From: Chimonanthus salicifolius
Taxonomy: Eukaryota > Streptophyta > Magnoliopsida > Laurales > Calycanthaceae
DNA length: 64,000 bases
Direction of reading: 5' to 3'
NCBI GenBank assembly: GCA_013350335.1
Contig: CM023540.1
Coordinates: forward strand, 57,202,962-57,266,961
Part shown: positions 46,359-58,219 of the stretch, one piece after another
Layout: each line of letters begins with the position of its first letter
How positions within the stretch are numbered: position 1 is the stretch's first letter
The notes under the pieces: generated by a model
Database searches by the model: none
Told to the model about the DNA's origin: nothing
What the model saw: the letters and a program-made list of their open reading frames with translations, nothing else
Position numbers and translations under genes: made by a program

Positions 46359-47767
46359 GGGGTTCGACCATGCCCTTTGGCCGAACATCACCAACTTAGG
46401 ATTTAACTTCCTACTTTATTTAATCAACTCTTAAACACTTAACCCTTTTAAAATGACATGGTTCAGCCCTATGTTGGCCAACCAATAATCAGCAAGTTAA
46501 ACTTCCATAAATCACATCAAACACCATATTTTATATGGTTTAAAACTCACCAACTTCATCAAAACTAACATGGGGTTCGGCCATCCAAAGTGGCCGAACC
46601 CTATGTCCATGTCTTGGTCCTTATGTATATGTTTTAAATCCTCATTTAGACAAGTATTAATCAGTATATTACTACTGCATTTTTACCTCTGAAAACCATA
46701 GAAATAAGTTAATCACTTTGTCTGAATGACCACAACATTTTATGGGATTCGGCCATCCAAGATGGCCGATCCAAATGGTCCATAATATCAATTTAGATCT
46801 ACTGTTTAAACCCATATTAACTTCAGTCTTCTTGTCATTCAGATCCATGTTTATCATCCCTTCTATAACATGTATTTGATTCTTAAATAAAAACCCAAAA
46901 CAGTCCACCAAAGTTCTATGGTTCCCATGTTTCAAACACCTTAAAACAAACCATCATTTGCATGGGATTCGGCCCTCCATAGTGGCCGAACCCAATGGCT
47001 ATGTTTACTGTTTTTAAACCTCATATAAACATGTATAAATAGTATATTAAATCAGGTTTTAACTCTCAAAGAAATCATCCAAAACAGTCCATAAAAAGTC
47101 TATGGTTTACATGTTTTTCCAACATGAAACCAACATTCTTTTACATGGGGTTCGGCCCTCCATGGTGGCCGAACCCAATGGCTATGTTTACTGTTTTTAA
47201 ACCTCATATAAACATGTATAAACAGTATATTAATATCAGGTTTTAACTCTCAAAGAAATCATCCAAAAACCAACACCATATCATGGGATTCGGCCATCCA
47301 AGATGGCCGATCCCCATGGTCCATCTTTTCCAATTTTACTCCACTGATTAGACCACATATCTTCAGCCTTTTCTGATATTCAAACTCATGTTTTAACCCT
47401 CTTTAAGCATGTATTTTAAATCTTAATAAAATATGTAAAAACAGTCCCCAAATGGATGGTTTTAAATTTCAAAAACCATAACCATTAACCAACTCTTTTC
47501 ATGGGGTTCGGCCACCCAAAGTGGCCGAACCCAATGGTTCATTTCATTTCTTTTTGACACCTTCTTCTATGGTTTAGACCCTTGTCAAATTCGGCCATGG
47601 TATGGCCAAATTATAACATGCAAATCCATGTTTTCAATCTTTCCAAAGCATGTATCTTAGACCTCTAAAATCGGTCCTATTCTTGCATGGTTTAATCCTT
47701 ACAAAACCATCAACACTAACCATAAAATTCCATGGGGTTCGGCCATCCAAAGTGGCCGAACCCTATG
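46359..47767 (-). repeat. Nine palindromic GGGTTCGGCC repeats in A left LTR
   Basis: Copies are near 46359, 46570, 46741, 46962, 47144, 47283, 47503, 47586 (short) and 47731. Two (46741, 47283) have the variant GGGATTCGGCCATC with GATGGCCGATCC, retaining outer pairing. Loops are 4-7 bases. Confidence 0.9.
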
Positions 47768-48970
47768 TCCATGCTTTCCATCTAATTGAGCATAAAGGAA
47801 TCATATTTTAACCCTTTGATAGATTTGACCATCACATGGCCAAATCATGTCTTATTTTACCCATTTTATTAACCATTAATCAATGGGAAAAAACTTACCA
47901 CTTTCCTTTGCCTTTTACTCTTGACTTTTAATCCTTGTTTCCTTAACTCCTTGCTGATTGTATGCTTGAATATTTGGTACCAAAAGCCTCTGCTGTTCCA
48001 GCCAAGAACACCAATTGAAGAGAGGGAGAAAGAGATGGGAACAATTGGGTTTCCTTTGACAAAAACGGCCAACCATGGGTGTTTGTTGTTCTTTTGTAGT
48101 TCAGCCCCAAAAACCTCTCAATTCCTCATAACTTCTTGCTCAAAACGGTGGGCATTGGGTGCCATCCAAGGCACCCCTTGGCAGCTACCAATACAGCCAT
48201 TCAAATCCCTAAGCAACCCACCTCTAACCCATGCACTTATATTTAATATTTACCATGGAACTCACCAAAACAAGTCCCCAACGTGTGGGACTTGTTTTGG
48301 TTGGGTTGAGGCCAGCCAACCTCTTCAACTTACCCTTAAACTCACTGATTTACAGTCCCTTGAATTTCCATTTTGACTCACCCAACTCAAGGTATTTTTA
48401 TTCCAACCCAACTCATCACATTTAATGCATTTCATTTAATGCACATGAGTTAACTCACCTTTTGATTTAATTCCAACTCACCTCAGTCCCACTCAACTGA
48501 TTTGACTCGTGTTTGAGCTCCCTTGAGGGTTCACATGGTCAACAATAGTCAACTCGACCCGTTGGGTCCACTTTTAGCTTCTTGACCCGTTTTTGACTCC
48601 ATGACCCAAATATGGAATTTTGGTCATTTGTAAATGGTTTTCACACATGGATCAAGCCTACCCATTTCTTCTCCACTTGATTTCCAATCAAATAGGCTCA
48701 ACCCCATTTAATTTAAATTTACAAAACAGTCAGATAATCCAATAAGACCCGATAGGTCCCATTTGGGCCCTTTGACCCATTTAGCCATTGTTGACCCAAA
48801 TGATGAAAATTACCCAACCAGTCAAACTTAACATTCATAATATGCTCATATGATTTTAATTTGAGCAATGGGTCCCACTATTTCCTTTATTCACATCACA
48901 AAATAATTAATTTAACAACTCAGGGGCATTTTGGTAATTTTCCATTTCATTGAGAAATTGGGGCGTTACA

Positions 48971-48983
48971 ATATAACCCTCAA
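48971..48983 (-). other. Weak polypurine tract of element A
   Basis: The minus strand reads TTGAGGGTTATAT just before the LTR start. Element B has AAAAAGAGGGTTGTAT in the same place, so the site is homologous but less purine-rich. The gag-pol stop codon is only 5-17 bases upstream. Confidence 0.5.
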
Positions 48984-48987
48984 TGAA

Positions 48988-51900
48988 TTACACAAATAAT
49001 TCAGGGTGAGCTCTTCTCATCTCCGACTCAAGTTCCCACGTGGCCTCTTCATCACCATGACGGTCCCATACCACCTTGACGAACTGAATTGCTCGGTTAC
49101 GAAACACCCTTTGCTCATTCTCTATTATTCTGACCGGCTTCTCGATGTAAGTGACGTCGCTTTGCACATCTATATCTTGCACATTCAAAACATGAGACGG
49201 ATCAGGGTTGTACTTCCTCAGCATCGACACATGAAATACATCATGTAGAGACGCCAATTGCGAAGGAAGTGCCAACTGATAGGCTACATCTCCCATCCTT
49301 CTGATAATTGAAAACGGTCCCACATATCTTGGCGACAATTTTCCTTTCTTCCCAAATCTCATGTGCCCTTTTCGTGGCGAGACCTTCAAGAATACCATAT
49401 CTCCCACTTCAAATTCGAGAAACCTCCTCCTCTTATCAGCATAGCTCTTTTGCCGACTCTGTGCAGTCAACAAATGTTGACGTATCAACTGGATCTGTGC
49501 AGTAGTTTCGGCAACCAACTAGGGTCCTATCAGCGCAGGTTCGCCGACCTCGGTCCAGCACACTGGTGACCTGCATGGTCTACCATACAAAGCTTCGAAT
49601 GGTGCCATCTGAAGACTTGCTTGGTAGCTATTGTTATAAGAAAACTCCACCAATGGCAAATGATCCTCCCATCCACCTTTGAAGTCTAGCATGCACGCCC
49701 TCAACATGTCCTCCAACGTTTGTATTGTTCTTTCCGATTGTCCATCGGTCTGTGGATGGAATGCTGTGCTAATAAGTAGATCGGTCCCCATGGCCGACTG
49801 CATGCTCTGCCATACCCTGCCGGTGAATCGGCCATCTCTATCAGACACTATAGTCCGTGGGATACCATGTAATCTGATGATGTCTTTGATATATCTCCGA
49901 CCCAATGTCTCTGATGAATCCGTCATTTTGATAGGAATAAAATGCGCGGACTTGGTCAGTCGGTCTACCACAACCCATATAGCGTCATTGCCCTTCGAGG
50001 ACCTCGGCAACCCCGTCACAAAATCCATGGAAATGTGCTCCCATTTCCATTCCGGCACTGCTAAGGGTTTGAGTAACCCTGGTGGCTTCTGATGTTCTGT
50101 CTTAACCTGCTGACAAGTTAAACAATGAGCCACAAACTCTGCAACATCCTTCTTGAGTCCTTGCCACCAATAATGTCTTTTTAAGTCATGATACATTTTT
50201 GTGCTACTCGGATGAATGGAGAGCTTGCTCTGATGTGCCTCTATCAGTAATTCTTTTCTGCAGCTTCTTGGCACATAAATTCTACCCCGGAACATAAGAC
50301 CCTGTCCTGGTCGTAATTCCCAATCCGGTACAACCTCGCCAATAGACATCTTAGCCCATGTCCCTGCCATTTCCGGATCTGTTCGCTGCTCCTGTTCAAT
50401 TTTTGTAACCATGTTGGATCGTATGATCAAATTGTACATACTCCCATGGTTTGTGATGTATAGATTAAACTCACGAATGGAATTCAGCATCTCCCATTCG
50501 GTCCTGATCAAACATGCCACTGATGCATGAGACATGCGGCTGAGAGCATCCGCCACTTTGTTGGCCTTTCCCGGATGATATCGGAGCGCAAATTCATAGT
50601 CCGCCAAATATTCCATCCATCTGCGCTGCCTCAGGTTGAGCTCTTTCTGATCAAATAAATACTTCAAGCTCTTGTGATCTGAAAATACTTCAAACTTCTC
50701 CCCATATAGATAGTGTCTCCAGCTTTTGAGAGCGAAGACCACCGCAGCTAATTCTAGATCATGTGTGGGTTAGAGGCGTTCATGTATCTTTAGTTGTCTT
50801 GAACCATATGCCACCACCCGATCACGTTGCATGAGTGAACATCCCAGTCCCTCTCCTGATGCATCACATTGTACTTCATAACCTTTGCCTCTTTCCGGCA
50901 AAACTAGAATAGGAGCAGTTGTAAGTCTCTCTTTCAGCTCCTCAAATCTCTGATTGCACAACTCTGACCATTCATATTTGACTCCTTTCTGCGTGAGTCG
51001 AGTCAATGGGGATGCAATTTTGGAGAAGTCCATGATAAACTTCCTATAATATCCAGCCAAACCCAGAAAACTACGGATTTCAGTGACATTCTTTGGTGCT
51101 TTCCACTCACTTACTGCTGCCACCTTAGCCGGATCAACGGCTATACCATCTGCTGTTATAACATGCCCCAAGAATTTGACCTCAGGTAGCCAAAATTCAC
51201 ATTTGCTTGCTTTAGCATACAACTGGTTTTGTCTCAAGGTGTTCAATACTATTCGTAGATGCTCAGCATGATCCTCCTGACTTTTGGAATAGATCAGGAT
51301 ATCGTCAATGAACACTATAACAAACCGATCCAGATATGGATGGAATATTCTGTTCATTAAGTCCATGAACACAGCCGGTGGGTTGGTAAGCCCAAATGGC
51401 ATGACTACAAATTCAAATAGTCCATACCGTGTTCTGAAAGCTGTCTTCTCGATATCTTCCTCCCTGACCTGGATTTGATGATAACCGGACATCAGGTCAA
51501 TCTTGGAAAAATGACTGGATCCCCTCAACTGATCGAATAAATCATCGATCCTGGGTAGAGGATACTTGTTCCGGACAGTTAGCTGATTCAACTTCCGATA
51601 GTCCACACACATTCTGAGTGAACCATCCTTCTTTTTCACGAACAACACTGGAGCTCCCCATGATGATGTGCTGTTCCGAATGCAACCTAGTCTGAGTAAC
51701 TCATCAAGCTGCTTCTTCAACTCAGACATTTCTGCTGGTGCCATCCGATAATGGGGTAGAGACACTAGTGAGGTACCAGGATACAGCTTGATCTCAAAAT
51801 TGAGCTCCCTCATAGGCGGTATACCAGGGAGTTCTTTTGGAAAGACATCAACAAATTCTTTCACAATTGCTGGAAGTTCAGTGACTGGTGCTTTGTTGAT

Positions 51901-53619
51901 GACAATATTATTCAACACCAAATGATGCAACCCTTCCTGCAGTTTGCTTTGCTTGTCGGTACGAACTATATACTGTTTTCCCTCGGGTGACCAAAACGTC
52001 ACTCTTCGGCGATAACAATCAATATTGGCTTCATAACCAGCCAACCAGTCCATGCCAAATATAATATCGTACTCAGTCATGTCGAGTACCAAATAATTGA
52101 ACTCAAATCTGAGTCCAGCGAGTTCTGTATTTATGGCCGTGCATATGAGTCCCAAAGACGTGTCTCCGACAGGGGATACTACTGTGAGTGTGGTGGACAG
52201 CTTTTGTACTAGTGTTCCAGTAGCAGTTATAAAGGATGCAGATATAAAAGAGTGCGATGCTCCAGAATCAAACAATGCATAAGCATAAGAACTATTGACA
52301 ACGGCCATACCTTGAATCACAGAATGATCCACATCCTCAGGAGGTTCCAGAGCAAATAGTCGTCCAGATCCGGTAGGATTAGGCGCCCGTCCCGCCTGAT
52401 TATATGTCCTGCCTCCTCGGGAGTTAGCTGGCCTAGCTGGTGGACGGAAAGATCCTCTGGAATATGAGAGCCTATTGAGCTTTGGACAGTCTCTCTTGAA
52501 GTGACCCGGCTGATTACAGTGGAAACAGTTGTTCACCCCTCTGAATGACTGGGTGACTGATGCAGATGGGGAGGGCTGGTTGGGACGAAAGCTCCCCGCG
52601 GACCCAGTAGATGGTGAGGGTCTACTGAGGTTCGGACAGAACCTCTTGTTGGGCTGAAACCCACCCCTCCCACTTGGAGCTCGACGATTGTCAAACCGCA
52701 CTATTGCATTCAACTCCTGTTCTGCTATTGTGGCCTTGCTGACCACCTCAGCCAATGTGGTGCACTTAAATATGGTCACTTTGGCCTTGATGTTTGGCCA
52801 TAGACCCCTCTCAAACTTTCTTGCCTTGCGAAGTTCTGTGTCCACCATATAGAATGCATAAATGGATAAACTGAGAAATTCACGGTGATACTCTGCCACC
52901 GTCATAGAGCCCTGTACTAAGGACAGAAAAAGTTCTATCTGTCGCTCCTTCTCCTCCTCCGGAAAGTAATGTTCCAGAAAGGTTACTGAAAACTCATTCC
53001 ATGTCATGGCCGTCCTCTCCCTAGCTGGTATGAGTTCCCTCTGCTTCTCCACCACCTCCCACCATTTACCGGCATCTTCTATCAATTGTGAAGTAGCCAG
53101 TAAAATCCTGTCAGCATGACTCGAGATCTTAAGTAATTTTAAGATCTGAGTGATCTTCTTCAGCCAATGCTCGGCTCCGACAGCCCCTTCCTTCCCTTTG
53201 AAGTAGGGAGGACGCTGTTGTTGAAATTCTCGTGCCATACTCCGGTCACTGGCATCCCTGGAACTTTCACTCCCATTCATATGTTGCTGGAGTACAGAGG
53301 TTACCACTGCTTGGACTAAGCCCTGAAGCTCAGGCGGCACATGCGGTATATGTACACCACTGTTCCCTTCTCCCTCCTTCCGTGATGCATTCTCACTCCC
53401 CTTCTCTTCCCTCCAAGAGTGCTGTGATTCTTCCCCATTGTGAGACTTTTCATGAACAACTTGCTCCTCATCAGGTTGGGTTACCTCTTTCTCATGTATA
53501 GATGGCTCCTTCTCATGCACAGATTTTTCGTGTTGTGATAATACTTTCTCATGTTGCGTGATTTGCAACACCTTTTCCTTCCCTTTCTGGTTCTGAGGGA
53601 TCCTTTTCTTTGGAGCCAT
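48988..53619 (-). pseudogene. gag-pol: Element A gag-pol polyprotein, one frame with two in-frame stops
   Basis: 1543 codons starting MAPKKRIPQ and ending HPELFV. In order: a charged N terminus with HEK repeats; gag (about 150-280); a CCHC zinc knuckle [14 protein letters not shown] (about 363-376); aspartic protease [11 protein letters not shown] (about 449); reverse transcriptase with [19 protein letters not shown] and [11 protein letters not shown] (about 600-800); RNase H ([13 protein letters not shown], about 913); integrase with an HH..CC finger (about 1125-1170) and DDE core (MDFVTG, SDRDG, SERTIQ; about 1195-1345); and a chromodomain-type tail EEATWELESEM. Stops: TAA at codon 950 (50770-50772), where element B has Tyr, and TAG at codon 1367 (49519-49521), where B has Glu. 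No frameshift is seen. The start is chosen by MAPKK and the MAP start kept in B. The product is nuclear/cytoplasmic particle proteins if ever expressed. Confidence 0.95.
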
Positions 53620-54009
53620 TTCCCTAAGTCATAAAACATTATTGACTTAGTTTCCTCATACAGTTTGTACTTTTCACAATTTTGGGGAGATTTCCAAATA
53701 AGCAAACTTGGTTTTCTATTTGTTTTTGTGGGGGAAGTCTCTAAATTCCCTATGTTTGTTTTTCTCAATTGGGGAGTATTGGGGAATGTATATCCTATTT
53801 TGCTACGTTTGATAGATCAATTATAATAATGTACTTTTGCTATCTTTCACTGTTGTTCTCAGATTGATTTGTTCAGTCCGAGTCCACGAAGTAAATTAAT
53901 CCGGCCCCCAGTCAGCTGACTCCGAAGAGTCGGTCAGTTGGGATTCTTATCCGTCAGTGAGACATGAAACCGTCTTAATCTTACTTCGGAAGATTCAACT
54001 TCCCGTTTC
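53620..54009 (-). other. Untranslated leader of element A between PBS and gag
   Basis: About 390 bases with no open frame of note. It includes GTCAGCTGACTCCGAAGAGTC-like inverted words (53910-53935) that could form a structured RNA leader. Such leaders usually carry dimerisation and packaging signals, but I cannot assign one here. Confidence 0.6.
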
Positions 54010-54021
54010 GCTCTGATACCA
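54010..54021 (-). other. Primer binding site (tRNA-iMet) of element A
   Basis: Plus GCTCTGATACCA is a 12-base match to the 3' end of plant initiator-methionine tRNA; on the minus strand the site is TGGTATCAGAGC. Two bases (AC) separate it from the LTR at 54024. This fixes the right LTR as the 5' LTR. Confidence 0.92.
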
Positions 54022-54742
54022 ACTGTAACACCCCGCCCTTTTCATTCTAATTTTCAGAGTTTATTTTTTTTTTTTAAATATAATAATCATGTGATCGGGG
54101 AGGAGTGTCACGACGCGAGTTAAGTTCGGATCTCTAAATCCGACCCTTAACTGGCCAAGCCCATGTGCGTATGAACTAAGTCCATAAAACTGATCCGCAC
54201 ATGGTATATATATAACTTGAGGAATTAACTTAGTCTTATTCTAACTGAGGTTATAATAGAACCTATGACTATTCCATTTTTTTCAATATTAGATAGCAAA
54301 TTACATAATCTTATTCTCCAAAATTACTAACTAATATTAATCTACTATTCAATCCAACCATCCAAAATAAACTAATCCACAGCATCTACTTATCTACTTA
54401 TTACATGCCAACAAATCTAGTTACCAAATTACATTGTCCACATAATTCAAATAACACATCCATGAATAGTCCATTCAAAATCATTCAAACCGGCCAAGTT
54501 TCCGTGCTTGGTCCTCTTCTCCAACCACGTTTTTTCCTTTCCCTGCATCATCCACTAAGGATATAGATAGGGCGTTAGATCAACGCGCCCAGTAGTGTTT
54601 CCGAATAGGGCTACCACATGGTTAGTTAAAACATGCAAATAATATCATAATAATACATGTGAGACAAAATTCCATAAAATCATGCTATGTATGAAATGAA
54701 CATGTAATGAGTCCCACCCATCACCATTCAACACAGCCATCA

Positions 54743-54844
54743 CTTGACGGGATTCTCATCGTCAAGGTAACCCACAGTGGTCTTTCGGACGCCCCGACGG
54801 AGTGTGGCCTCCGGATTCCTCCTGATGGGATTCTCATCATCAGG
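54743..54844 (-). repeat. Two perfect covarying hairpins in A right LTR
   Basis: CTTGACG/CGTCAAG at 54743-54766 and CCTGATG/CATCAGG at 54821-54844, identical to the left LTR pair. Confidence 0.88.
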
Positions 54845-55190
54845 GTACCCCACAGTGGTCTTTCGGACGCCCCGACGGAGTGTGGCCTCCGGTTACAACA
54901 CCATCATCCCATGCCATGCATGAGATGTCTATGCATATATATCATTTAGAAACATAACTTTACAATCATATAAGTTATCGAAATCAACATAAAACAGCAT
55001 ATTAAATAGTGGTTACAATAAAGGTAGGAAACCTACCGAAGAATCCCTTCAGTAACTGATCTTTCTTTCGCGTCACCCGATCACAACTCGCACGTCGTTC
55101 GACTTCCGGTACCTTATCCATATACCAATCAGCAAGTCATAACATCATTTACTTATTCAATCACATCTACGACCCATCCGCATCATGTGG

Positions 55191-56599
55191 GGTTCGACCA
55201 TGCCCTTTGGCCTAACATCACCAACTTAGGATTTAACTTCCTACTTTATTTAATCAACTCTTAAACACTTAACCCTTTTAAAATGACATGGTTCAGCCCT
55301 ATGTTGGCCAACCAATAATCAGCAAGTTAAACTTCCATAAATCACATCAAACACCATATTTTATATGGTTTAAAACTCACCAACTTCATCAAAACTAACA
55401 TGGGGTTCGGCCATCCAAAGTGGCCGAACCCTATGTCCATGTCTTGGTCCTTATGTATATGTTTTAAATCCTCATTTAGACAAGTATTAATCAGTATATT
55501 ACTACTGCATTTTTACCTCTCAAAACCATAGAAATAAGTTAATCACTTTGTCCGAATGACCACAACATTTTATGGGATTCGGCCATCCAAGATGGCCGAT
55601 CCAAATGGTCCATAATATCAATTTAAATCTACTGTTTAAACCCATATTAACTTCAGTCTTCTTGTCATTCAGATCCATGTTTATCATCCCTTCTATAACA
55701 TGTATTTGATTCTTAAATAAAAACCCAAAACAGTCCACCAAAGTTCTATGGTTCCCATGTTTCAAACACCTTAAAACCAACCATCATTTGCATGGGGTTC
55801 GGCCCTCCATAGTGGCCGAACCCAATGGCTATGTTTACTGTTTTTAAACCTCATATAAACATGTATAAACAGTATATTAAATCAGGTTTTAACTCTCAAA
55901 GAAATCATCCAAAACAGTCCATAAAAAGTCTATGGTTTACATGTTTTTCCAACATGAAACCAACATTCTTTTACATGGGGTTCGGCCCTCCATGGTGGCC
56001 GAACCCAATGGCTATGTTTACTGTTTTTAAACCTCATATAAACATGTATAAACAGTATATTAATATCAGGTTTTAACTCTCAAAGAAATCATCCAAAAAC
56101 CAACACCATATCATGGGATTCGGCCATCCAAGATGGCCGATCCCCATGGTCCATCTTTTCCAATTTTACTCCACTGATTAGACCACATATCTTCAGCCTT
56201 TTCTGATATTCAAACCCATGTTTTAACCCTCTTTAAGCATGTATTTTAAATCTTAATAAAATATGTAAAAACAGTCCCCAAATGGATGGTTTTAAATTTC
56301 AAAAACCATAACCATTAACCAACTCTTTTCATGGGGTTCGGCCACCCAAAGTGGCCGAACCCAATGGTTCATTTCATTTCTTTTTGACACCTTCTTCTAT
56401 GGTTTAGACCCTTGTCAAATTCGGCCATGGTATGGCCAAATTATAACATGCAAATCCATGTTTTCAATCTTTCCAAAGCATGTATCTTAGACCTCTAAAA
56501 TCGGTCCTATTCTTGCATGGTTTAATCCTTACAAAACCATCAACACTAACCATAAAATTCCATGGGGTTCGGCCATCCAAAGTGGCCGAACCCTATGTC
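55191..56599 (-). repeat. Nine palindromic GGGTTCGGCC repeats in A right LTR
   Basis: They are collinear with those at 46359-47767, offset by about 8830 bases. Confidence 0.9.
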
Positions 56600-56721
56600 C
56601 ATGCTTTCCATCTAATTGAGCATAAAGGAATCATATTTTAACCCTTTGATAGATTTGACCATCACATGGCCAAATCATGTCTTATTTTACCCATTTTATT
56701 AACCATTAATCAATGGGAAAA

Positions 56722-56731
56722 AACTTACCAC
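56722..56731 (-). promoter_or_regulatory. Candidate 5' splice site in the 5' LTR of element A
   Basis: The minus strand reads AGTG|GTAAGT, a good plant donor, at the end of a CT/GA-biased leader. A TGCAG|GG acceptor-like site lies 2186 bases downstream (54543). Equivalent donors occur in LTR H (GG|GTAAGTG region, 37433) and G (CG|GTAAGT, 34747). Splicing is inferred, not shown. Confidence 0.35.
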
Positions 56732-58219
56732 TTTCCTTTGCCTTTTGCTCTTGACTTTTAATCCTTGTTTCCTTAACTCCTTGCTGATTGTATGCTTGAA
56801 TATTTGGTACCAAAAGCCTCTGCTGTTCCAGCCAAGAACACCAATTGAAGAGAGGGAGAAAGAGATGGGAACAATTGGGTTTCCTTTGACAAAAACGGCC
56901 AACCATGGGTGTTTGTTGTTCTTTTGTAGTTCAGCCCCAAAAACCTCTCAATTCCTCATAACTTCTTGCTCGAAACGGTGGGCATTGGGTGCCATCCAAG
57001 GCACCCCTTGGCAGCTACCAATACAGCCATTCAAATCCCCAAGCAACCCACCTCTAACCCATGCACTTATATTTAATATTTACCATGGAACTCACCAAAA
57101 CAAGTCCCCAACGTGTGGGACTTGTTAAGGTTGGGTTGAGGCCAGCCAACCTCTTCAACTTACCCTTAAACTCACTGATTTACAGTCCCTTGAATTTCCA
57201 TTTTGACTCACCCAACTCAAGGTATTTTTATTCCAACCCAACTCATCACATTTAATGCATTTCATTTAATGCACATGAGTTAACTCACCTTTTGATTTAA
57301 TTCCAACTCACCTCAGTCCCACTCAACTGATTTGACTCGTGTTTGAGCTCTCTTGAGGGTTCACACGGTCAACAATAGTCAACTCGACCCGTTGGGTCCA
57401 CTTTTAGCTTCTTGACCCGTTTTTGACTCCATGACCCAAATATGGAATTTTGGTCATTTGTAAATGGTTTTCACACATGGAGCAAGCCTACCCATTTCTT
57501 CTCCACTTGATTTCCAATCAAATAGGCTCAACCCCATTTAATTTAAATTTACAAAACAGTCAGATAATCCAATAAGACCCGATAGGTCCCATTTAGGCCC
57601 TTTGACCCATTTAGCCATTTTTGACCCAAATGATGAAAATTACCCAACCAGTCAAACTTAACATTCATAATATGCTCATATGATTTTAATTTGAGCAATG
57701 GGTCCCACTATTTCCTTTATTCACAGCACAAAATAATTAATTTAACAACTCAGGGGCATTTTGGTAATTTTCCATTTCATTGAGAAATTGGGGCGTTACA
57801 TAACTAAACCCTATAAGATCTCCACCTTCTATGTTTCCAAAATAACATTAATAATCCATACTTAGAAAGTTTCCTATTTTAGCAACCAACTTCCATAATT
57901 ACCAAAATTGCCATTCATGTCCAACCTTGCATAAATAGAAGGTTTCCAAACTTAGAATCACCTTCCATTTAATCTAAGTTCTATAATTAATCTCCACCTT
58001 CCATTCTTGGATAGTTTCCATAAATAATCTTCATGGTCTATAATTAGATACTTTCTAATTTCAATGTCCACTTTCCAAGAATAGAAACTTTCCAAATAAA
58101 CCAACTTCCATGAATAAACTCCTCCTTCCATTTTAATCTATGGTCCATAATTAAACTCCACCTTTCCCTGATTGGAAGGTTTCCATAATTAGCAACCAAA
58201 ATCTATCTCCATTCAAAAC

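Larger units (their letters stand above)
45192..48970 (-). repeat. Left (3') LTR of element A
   Basis: It is bounded by TGTAACACCCC and GGGGCGTTACA, 3779 bp. In transcription order it holds a CT-rich leader near 48000-48100, a donor GTGGTAAGT (47902-47893), nine palindromes (46359-47767), covarying hairpins (45991-46014, 45913-45936), a GGGCG..hairpin (45750-45772), an acceptor-like TGCAG (45717-45713), a GTTAAG hairpin (45288-45320) and the terminus. Confidence 0.95.
54024..57800 (-). repeat. Right (5') LTR of element A
   Basis: 3777 bp, nearly identical to 45192-48970. One palindrome at about 55191 has GGCCTAAC instead of GGCCGAAC, and one at about 55790 keeps GGGGTTCGG where the left LTR has GGGATTCGG. 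Differences are scattered and mostly single bases plus two homopolymer length changes. As the 5' LTR it would drive transcription of the element leftward. Confidence 0.95.
45187..57805 (-). mobile_element. Element A: complete, young Del/Tekay-type Ty3/gypsy retrotransposon
   Basis: It is 12.6 kb with LTRs 45192-48970 and 54024-57800, perfect TAACT target duplications (45187-45191, 57801-57805), a PBS at the right, a weak PPT at the left and a single-frame gag-pol on the minus strand. Comparing the LTRs by eye I count about 30 differences in 3.78 kb (over 99 percent identity), mostly transitions. It sits inside the 3' LTR of element B. The C-terminal chromodomain-like ending of pol, long LTRs and fused gag-pol fit the Del/Tekay chromovirus lineage. 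Two nonsense codons prevent a full polyprotein. Confidence 0.95.

Noticed and set aside
54010..54021. Possible tRNA-Met gene end (GCTCTGATACCA)
   Set aside because: Only 12 bases match; no cloverleaf around it. It is the primer binding site of element A.
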